From NCBI GenBank assembly GCA_963770375.1, contig CAVYPM010000002.1, positions 65,014 to 129,013 on the forward strand: a stretch of DNA of 64,000 nt, written 5' to 3'. The DNA is from DASVBE01 sp963770375. GTDB lineage: Bacteria > Actinomycetota > Actinomycetes > Streptosporangiales > Streptosporangiaceae. The notes under the pieces are model-generated. The model ran no database searches and was not told the origin of the DNA. It was given only the letters and a program-made list of their open reading frames with translations. The position numbers were made by a program, and so were the translations under genes. Positions 59,125-64,000 of the stretch are shown here, piece by piece (positions within the stretch are counted from its first letter, which is position 1; the number at the start of each line of letters is the position of its first letter).

Positions 59125-60126
59125 ATGGCGTACAACCTGGCAAACCGCAGTTTTCTCAAGGAGATCGACTTCGAGCCGGCCGAGCTGCGCTTCCTGCTCA
59201 AGCTGTCCGAGGCGCTCAAGCTGGCCAAATATGCAGGCACCGAGACACAGCGGCTGACCGGCCGGGAGATCGCGCTGATCTTCGAGAAGACGTCGACCAG
59301 GACCCGTTCGGCGTTCGAGGTCGCGGCCTTCGACCAGGGCGCGCACGTCACCTACCTGGACCCCACCGGCTCCCAGCTCGGGCACAAGGAGTCGATCGCT
59401 GACACGGCTTCTGTCCTGGGCCGGATGTACGACGCCATCGAGTTCCGCGGTAGCGCCCAGGCCGACGTCGAGGAGCTTGCCGCTCACGCCGGCGTGCCCG
59501 TCTACAACGGGCTGACCGCCGAATGGCACCCCACCCAGATGCTCGCCGACTTCCTCACCATGCAAGAGGCCAGCGGCAAGCCGTACGACCGGATCGCCTA
59601 TGCCTTTACCGGCGACTGCCGCTTCAACATGGGCCGCTCCCTGCTGATCATGGGCGCGCTGATGGGCAGCGACGTCCGGCTGGCCGGCCCCGGCGAACTG
59701 CATCCGCCCAAGGACGTTGTCGACCTGGCCAGGGACATCGCCGGGCGCACCGGTGCGCGCATCACGATTACCGAGGACCCCGCCCTGGCGGTGGCCGACG
59801 CCGATTTCGTCCACACCGACGTGTGGGTCTCGATGGGCGAGGCAAAGGACGTCTGGGCCGAACGCGTCCGGCTGCTCACGCCCTATCAGGTCAACGCCGA
59901 CCTGCTGCGCAAGGCGAAGAACCCGGCCGTCAAGTTCATGCATTGCCTGCCGGCGTTCCACGACACCAACACCGTGGTCGGGCGCGAAATCATGGAGCAC
60001 ACCGGCATGACCTCGGGCCTCGAGGTGACCGGCGAGGTGTTCCGCTCGCCCGCCAGCATCGTCTTCGACCAGGCCGAGAACCGCCTGCACACCATCAAGG
60101 CCATCCTCGTCGCAACTCTCGGGTGA
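59125..60126 (+). CDS. arcB: Ornithine carbamoyltransferase, catabolic type by context
   Basis: 333 residues. Carbamoyl-phosphate site EKTSTRTRSAFEVAAFDQ, HPTQMLADFLTM, FTGDCRFNMGRSLLIMGALM and ornithine loop MHCLPAFHDTNTVVG are all intact. In the deiminase pathway it runs in reverse, turning citrulline plus phosphate to ornithine and carbamoyl phosphate for ArcC. The gene follows arcA with GGGAGG before the ATG. Length and the position between arcA and a stress gene argue for catabolic use, though anabolic ArgF differs little in sequence. Confidence 0.94.
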   Translation: MAYNLANRSFLKEIDFEPAELRFLLKLSEALKLAKYAGTETQRLTGREIALIFEKTSTRTRSAFEVAAFDQGAHVTYLDPTGSQLGHKESIADTASVLGRMYDAIEFRGSAQADVEELAAHAGVPVYNGLTAEWHPTQMLADFLTMQEASGKPYDRIAYAFTGDCRFNMGRSLLIMGALMGSDVRLAGPGELHPPKDVVDLARDIAGRTGARITITEDPALAVADADFVHTDVWVSMGEAKDVWAERVRLLTPYQVNADLLRKAKNPAVKFMHCLPAFHDTNTVVGREIMEHTGMTSGLEVTGEVFRSPASIVFDQAENRLHTIKAILVATLG

Positions 60127-60159
60127 ACAAGAAACAACAGGTGAGAAAGGAAGAATGTC

Positions 60160-60657
60160 ATGGCTGATCTGATCGCAATCGGATACCCGGACCTGGCCAC
60201 CGCGTCGGCCGCCGCCGATGAGGCGCGCCGCCTCGCTCAGGACCTGATCATCCAGCCCGACGCGATCGCGGTGATCGAGCGGGATGCGGATGGCAGTTAC
60301 CACGTCCACACCACTCATCACGCGACCGCCGGCGGAGCGATCTGGGGAAGCTTCTGGGGGTTCCTGTTCGGCCTGCTGTTCTTCATCCCGGTCTTCGGGC
60401 TGGCGATAGGCGCCGGGATGGGTGCGCTCATGGGCCACTTCGCCAAGGCCTCCATCGACAAGCAGTTCCAGGAGCAGGTCCGCGGCCTGCTGCAGCCCGG
60501 CACCTCGGCGCTGTTCCTGATGCTGGAGAAGGTGACCACCGACAAGGCCGTCGAGGCGATGAGCAAGTACGGCGGCACGGTCCTGAAGACCTCCCTGTCC
60601 AAGGAGACAGAGGACCAGCTCCAGTCCGCCCTGCACGGCAACGAGGCAACTGCCTAG
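60160..60657 (+). CDS. DUF1269-family membrane protein, copy 2
   Basis: 165 residues, near-collinear with the protein at 30648-31142: MADLIAIGYPDLATASAAAD, Gly-rich helices FWGFLFGLLFFIPVFGLAIG, and C-terminus LMLEKVTTDKAVEAMSKYGG. It is the fourth gene of the arcDAB operon, after arcB by 33 bases (ribosome site AAAGGAAG). Two paralogs, each under a copy of the same palindrome, suggests the family belongs to the response rather than to arginine metabolism. Confidence 0.9.
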   Translation: MADLIAIGYPDLATASAAADEARRLAQDLIIQPDAIAVIERDADGSYHVHTTHHATAGGAIWGSFWGFLFGLLFFIPVFGLAIGAGMGALMGHFAKASIDKQFQEQVRGLLQPGTSALFLMLEKVTTDKAVEAMSKYGGTVLKTSLSKETEDQLQSALHGNEATA

Positions 60658-60672
60658 GAGGCAACTGCCTAG
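60643..60672. repeat. 15-bp perfect tandem duplication over the DUF1269 copy 2 stop
   Basis: GAGGCAACTGCCTAG twice; the first copy supplies the TAG stop (60655-60657). GAGG begins a third, partial copy. The inner GGCA/TGCC gives each copy a small dyad. Confidence 0.95.
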
Positions 60673-60707
60673 GAGGACACGACAGCAAGGAAGAACGGAG
60701 CAGGCCC

Positions 60708-61364
60708 GTGACGGCGCAGGACAACCCGATGACAGGGCCGGGTGGCTCAGGCGAACCTGCCGCAGGCACCTCCAGGGAGGCCACCCAGCAACTGGCTGAC
60801 GCGCTCTCACGGCAAGGCGGCCCGGCCCGGGACCGGGCCGCCGCCGCCCTGCGCGAGCTGGCTGCCGTGGATCTGGCGGTCTACTCGGCGGTAGCGGCTA
60901 CCCCCACTCCGTCCCTCGACGAACCCCTGCGCCGGCTCTCCAACGCGGCCAACAATTCCGTCCTGTGGCTGGCGATCGCAGCCGCCCTCGGCACGATGGG
61001 CGGCTCCGCCGGCCGTCGTGCCGCAGTACGCGGAACGATAGCCATCGGCGTGACATCACCCCTGGTGAACCTGGCCGCGAAGAACGCCTGGTCACGCCGC
61101 CGCCCAGAGCGGGTCGACGACCCGGGCGAGCGAAACGTGCGGATGCCAACCTCCGCCTCCTTCCCGTCCGGCCACGCCGCCTCCGGGTTCGCGTTCGCCG
61201 CGGCCGCGGGCTGGAACCAGCCCTGGCTGGGAATGTCCCTAAGGTTCCTGGCGGCGGCCGTGGCGTACTCCCGGGTCCACAACGGCGTGCACTACCCCGG
61301 AGACGTCGTGGTGGGCTGCCCTGATCGGCGCAGGCACAGGCCAGGCCCTGGCCGGGCCCGGTAG
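60708..61364 (+). CDS. PAP2-superfamily phosphatase, likely frameshifted at the last helix
   Basis: 218 residues as read. Acid-phosphatase motifs are complete: KNAWSRRRPERVDD (motif 1), SFPSGHAASGFAF (motif 2), SRVHNGVHYPGDVVVG (motif 3). These membrane enzymes dephosphorylate lipid phosphates such as phosphatidate, which would oppose the lipid kinase at 43368. After GDVVVG the frame reads CPDRRRHRPGPGRAR, whereas dropping one T near 61318 gives ALIGAGTGQALAG, a normal last helix, so one extra base is likely. GTG start; last gene of the arcDAB operon. Confidence 0.82.
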   Translation: MTAQDNPMTGPGGSGEPAAGTSREATQQLADALSRQGGPARDRAAAALRELAAVDLAVYSAVAATPTPSLDEPLRRLSNAANNSVLWLAIAAALGTMGGSAGRRAAVRGTIAIGVTSPLVNLAAKNAWSRRRPERVDDPGERNVRMPTSASFPSGHAASGFAFAAAAGWNQPWLGMSLRFLAAAVAYSRVHNGVHYPGDVVVGCPDRRRHRPGPGRAR

Positions 61365-61443
61365 ACCGCATCCTCACTCGCCGCTCATCCGCCCGCACAT
61401 AGCCCTGACCAGAGTTGGCCCCGCTACCTGATCACCGGCCAGC

Positions 61444-61474
61444 TGCCCGCGGCGGGCACGGTCTGCCCGCAGAC
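61444..61474 (+). terminator. Possible terminator after the PAP2 gene
   Basis: Two small adjacent hairpins: TGCCCG-CGG-CGGGCA at 61444-61458 and GTCTG-CCCG-CAGAC at 61461-61474. No T-run, so weak. Confidence 0.35.
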
Positions 61475-61535
61475 TGTCATGCCGTTCCCGTCGCGCGATG
61501 GCTGAGTCGCAGGGCTGCGCCCGGCAGACCGACTG

Positions 61536-62024
61536 CTACGCGGAGCGGAATCTGCGGTGCAGGTCGCGTACCTGCCCCGCTAGCCCCGGGACCGGACCCG
61601 CCACCACGAGTCCGGGAACCACCTGCGTGATCGCCAGGGGCAGGACCGGGGCCGGGCTGACTCCCAGGTCGGCAAGCCAGCCGCCCAGTTGCTGCGATGA
61701 GGTCGCGTACACGATGCGCCCAAGACCGGCCCAGCCGTGGGCGGCGGCGCACATCGGGCAGTGCTCGCCGGAGGTGTAGACGGTCGCCGTGGCCCGGTCT
61801 GGCGGGGTCATGTTCGTTGCCGCCCACCGCGCCAGTGCGAACTCCGGGTGGCGCGTCGGGTCCCCGGCGGTCACCTCCCGGTTGCGGTCCTCGGCGAGAA
61901 CGGTCCCGTCCGCGGCGACGAGCACGGAGCCGAACGGGAAGTCGCCCGCCTCGACGGCTTCTGTCGCCAGCTCGACGCAGCGGCGCAGGTGCCGCAGGTC
62001 GGCCTCAGTGACCTCTTCTGTCAT
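61536..62024 (-). CDS. Cytidine/deoxycytidylate deaminase-family protein with HPE instead of HAE
   Basis: 162 residues. FPFGSVLVAADGTVLAEDRN, then the zinc motif TRHPEFALARWA and GEHCPMCAAAHGWAGLGRIV. In the TadA/guanine-deaminase branch the ligand motif is H(A/P)E with PCxMC; here HPE and HCPMC are present, so zinc binding is possible and catalytic Glu is kept. Substrate may be guanine or a related base. Its start overlaps the stop of the LLM gene (ATGA), so they form a coupled operon. Confidence 0.83.
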   Translation of the reverse strand: MTEEVTEADLRHLRRCVELATEAVEAGDFPFGSVLVAADGTVLAEDRNREVTAGDPTRHPEFALARWAATNMTPPDRATATVYTSGEHCPMCAAAHGWAGLGRIVYATSSQQLGGWLADLGVSPAPVLPLAITQVVPGLVVAGPVPGLAGQVRDLHRRFRSA

Positions 62025-62875
62025 GGTTGCTCCCGAAGGTGACGTGTCCGCGCCCAGACCGTGGCGAGTGCCTGCCAGGCATCCTCCGGGCGGAGGGTCT
62101 CGCCCGGATCGCCGCTGAACGGATCGAGCACGACGGTGTCCGCGCCGAGCAGACGCAACTCGGCGAGGTCGTCGAGAACCTGGTCGATCGTTCCCTCCCC
62201 GGCCAGGCGCTCGAGGGCGGTGACCGGCGACTCGGTCAGCCGCAACGCGATGCGCGGCACCAGGCCCGGTACCGGCCGCCGCTGCTCGTCCGCGAACGCC
62301 GTCATCCGGCGCACCGCCTCACGCATCCAGGGCATGGTGAACCGCAACGGATGCCACGCCTCGCCCAGGCGCACCGCCCGGCGCAGGCCCGCATCACTGT
62401 TACCGCCGACCCAGATCGGTATCTGCCCACCTCGGTAGTCCTGCTGGTCCGCCCAGGCCGCACGGACGGCCCGCAGGTAGTCGTCGGTCAGCTTGCCCCG
62501 CTGCTGAAACGGGACGCCGAGTGCGCCGAACTCCTGCACTGCCCAGCCGGAGCCGACTCCGAGGACCAGCCGCCCGCCGCTGAGGTCGTTGAGGTTCGCG
62601 GCCATCCGGGCGATCAGCAGTGGGTGCCGGTAGGGCACGATGAGCACGGTTGTCCCAAGCCGGATCCGGCCGGTGAGGCCGGCGAGCCAGGCGAGCGTGG
62701 TGAACGGTTCGTAGAACGGCGCCGGATACTGCTCGGCGACATCGGCGGTCACCGCAATGTGGTCGGAGATCATCAGCAGGTCGAAGCCAAGGCCTTCCAC
62801 CGTCTGTGCCCAGCGGCGCAGCACGCCCGGTTCGGTGCCAGGGCCGAAATTCGGCACGTTCACGCCCATCCGCAC
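62021..62875 (-). CDS. LLM-class F420-dependent oxidoreductase
   Basis: 284 residues. MGVNVPNFGPGTEPGVLRRW, FDLLMISDHIAVTAD, RIRLGTTVLIVPYRHPLLIA and LVLGVGSGWAVQEFGALGVP are the luciferase-like monooxygenase signatures; the actinobacterial SGGRLVLGVGSGW branch generally uses F420. Start GTG 62875 or ATG 62869. The substrate is unknown; coupling to the deaminase gene suggests a shared nitrogen-heterocycle pathway, which is an inference. Confidence 0.85.
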   Translation of the reverse strand: MRMGVNVPNFGPGTEPGVLRRWAQTVEGLGFDLLMISDHIAVTADVAEQYPAPFYEPFTTLAWLAGLTGRIRLGTTVLIVPYRHPLLIARMAANLNDLSGGRLVLGVGSGWAVQEFGALGVPFQQRGKLTDDYLRAVRAAWADQQDYRGGQIPIWVGGNSDAGLRRAVRLGEAWHPLRFTMPWMREAVRRMTAFADEQRRPVPGLVPRIALRLTESPVTALERLAGEGTIDQVLDDLAELRLLGADTVVLDPFSGDPGETLRPEDAWQALATVWARTRHLREQP

Positions 62876-63163
62876 CCAGCAAGGCTACCCAGCGATCATC
62901 CAGAAGAGGAATGGGTAAGCCGGGACGGCAGGCGAGCGACATCGTCGTTCGTGAGGAGTCATGTGCATGGCGGGCAGCGCAGGTCGAGCAAGACGACGAC
63001 CCGCGTGATGCGCTGGCGCTGGGGTCAGGGGATGGAGCGGTCGCTCGACGAGGCAGCGTGGTCATCCAGGACTGAAGTCGCGCCAGCAGCGCGCGCTGGA
63101 TGTGCACGAAAGATAAGGCAAACGCCCCATGCGGCGACGCGCAGCCCGCCGTAGCTTGCGGTC

Positions 63164-63991
63164 ATGCAATCACCAAGCCACACAACCCGACGCCTTTCCG
63201 GCCAGGACTGGGACATCCGTGAGTCCGGGCCGTCCGATGCCGAATCGACGGTGCTGCTGCTCCCGGGCGGCATGTGCACCTCCGTCTTCTTCGAGCCGAT
63301 CATGGACGCTCTGGGTGCCGCCCCGGTCCACGTCGTCGCCGCAACGCTTCCGGGATTCGGGCGGACACCGCACCCGGCCGATTTCTCCGTAGAGAGCTAC
63401 GCCTCGCTCGCCGGCCAGCTGGCCGGCGACGTTCGAGCTGACATCGTCGGCGGTCACAGCCTGGGCGGCAACGTCGTCCTCGAGATGGCGGCCAGAGGCG
63501 AGTTCGACGGCCCTGTGCTGCTACTTTCACCGACCTTTTCCCGCGCGGACGAGGCCAGGGAACTTGGTGTGCTGGACCGCCTCGGCGCCGTCCCGGGGGT
63601 CGGGCAGCTGGCGTGGCTGGCGATGCTCAAGGCAATACCGAAGGCGATGGGAAAGCGGTTCCCCGCGGAACGCCGCGACGCTTTGGTCGCCGGCATGGCC
63701 AACAACGATCCGCGGTTCTGCCGCAGGGGCGTGCGCGCCTACTTCGAATATCTCGACGCTCACGGCTCGCTCGTGCCGCGCCTGTGTCAGTCGGGGGTCA
63801 CGTCGTACGTCGTCTTCGGTGACAACGACGAGATCGGGCTAACCGACGAGGAGCGCTGCGGTCTGGAGGCCTGCGCGGACGTGACGCTGGTCACCGTCGC
63901 CGATGCCACCCACGGCCTGATCATCGAGCAGCCTGCCCAGATAGCCGAGCTGATCCTCGAACTCATCGGGAAGAAGACGACGCATCCCTGA
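63164..63991 (+). CDS. Alpha/beta-hydrolase
   Basis: 275 residues. Oxyanion-side STVLLLPGGMCTSVFF, nucleophile elbow DIVGGHSLGGNVVLEMA with Ser about residue 98, acid FGDNDEIGL and His in ADATHGLIIEQP make a complete catalytic triad. A general esterase or lipase-like enzyme; no substrate can be named. The 288 bases upstream show no other gene. Confidence 0.85.
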   Translation: MQSPSHTTRRLSGQDWDIRESGPSDAESTVLLLPGGMCTSVFFEPIMDALGAAPVHVVAATLPGFGRTPHPADFSVESYASLAGQLAGDVRADIVGGHSLGGNVVLEMAARGEFDGPVLLLSPTFSRADEARELGVLDRLGAVPGVGQLAWLAMLKAIPKAMGKRFPAERRDALVAGMANNDPRFCRRGVRAYFEYLDAHGSLVPRLCQSGVTSYVVFGDNDEIGLTDEERCGLEACADVTLVTVADATHGLIIEQPAQIAELILELIGKKTTHP

Positions 63992-64000
63992 GCCGACTAT

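Noticed and set aside
63025..63303. Minus-strand open frame of 92 codons upstream of the last hydrolase
   Set aside because: Overlaps the 5' end of the well-supported hydrolase gene, has no ribosome site and no family-like sequence.

Overview
The window is very G+C-rich chromosomal DNA with actinomycete hallmarks: abundant GTG starts, large MalT-like LAL/LuxR regulators, an F420-type LLM oxidoreductase, SHOCT, PRC-barrel, DUF1269, DUF2252, DUF4242 and DUF7144 proteins, and an ECF sigma factor resembling SigR. I cannot place it below Actinomycetota. I saw no rRNA, tRNA, CRISPR array, prophage or insertion sequence. Long open frames opposite real genes are a by-product of base composition and are left out.

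Region 1 (1-21 kb) is ordinary accessory metabolism: a partial MFS exporter, hemerythrin, flavin-reductase-like protein, GNAT acetyltransferase, DUF4242 protein, AAA/LuxR regulator, amine-type FAD oxidase, patatin, SDR, methyltransferase, a glucosidase-glgX glycogen/trehalose-type operon, a second MFS exporter, a SulP anion transporter, a CYTH-like protein and a CPBP protease. Several genes here (GNAT, LuxR, glgX, glucosidase, SulP) are split by frameshifts whose protein homology resumes in another frame. This is either uncorrected indel error or real decay.

Region 2 (20.5-45.3 kb) is a stress and membrane-maintenance island: a membrane alpha/beta hydrolase, PRC-barrel and DUF7144 proteins, small membrane proteins, DUF2252, a K+ channel with a DUF1269 protein, two giant LAL regulators, HdeD-like and GMC oxidoreductase genes, an ECF sigma factor, PPK2 and a diacylglycerol-kinase-like lipid kinase. 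Six small paralogous proteins (67-95 aa) of a family I do not recognise are scattered through it, and each of the three LAL regulators of the window has at least one as its neighbour.

Region 3 (45.5-61.4 kb) starts with a third LAL regulator and holds an arginine-deiminase energy module in two operons: arcC, an APC transporter and two P-type ATPases; then an ArcD/AdiC-like transporter, arcA, arcB, a DUF1269 protein and a PAP2 phosphatase. The right end (61.5-64 kb) has a deaminase, an LLM oxidoreductase and an alpha/beta hydrolase.

The main discovery candidate is a short palindrome, TCACCC-N5 or N6-GGGTGA. It occurs in perfect form five times and in one-mismatch form at least four more times, almost always in the 5' gap of genes in regions 2 and 3 (arcC operon, arcDAB operon, lipid kinase, HdeD-GMC, YccF, DUF1269-K+ channel, DUF2252, PRC-barrel). 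It looks like one operator that ties arginine fermentation, polyphosphate/lipid kinases, ion pumps and a K+ channel into a local energy-crisis or hypoxia regulon. A second recurrent oddity is short perfect tandem duplications (11-26 bp) sitting on stop codons or in gene gaps.
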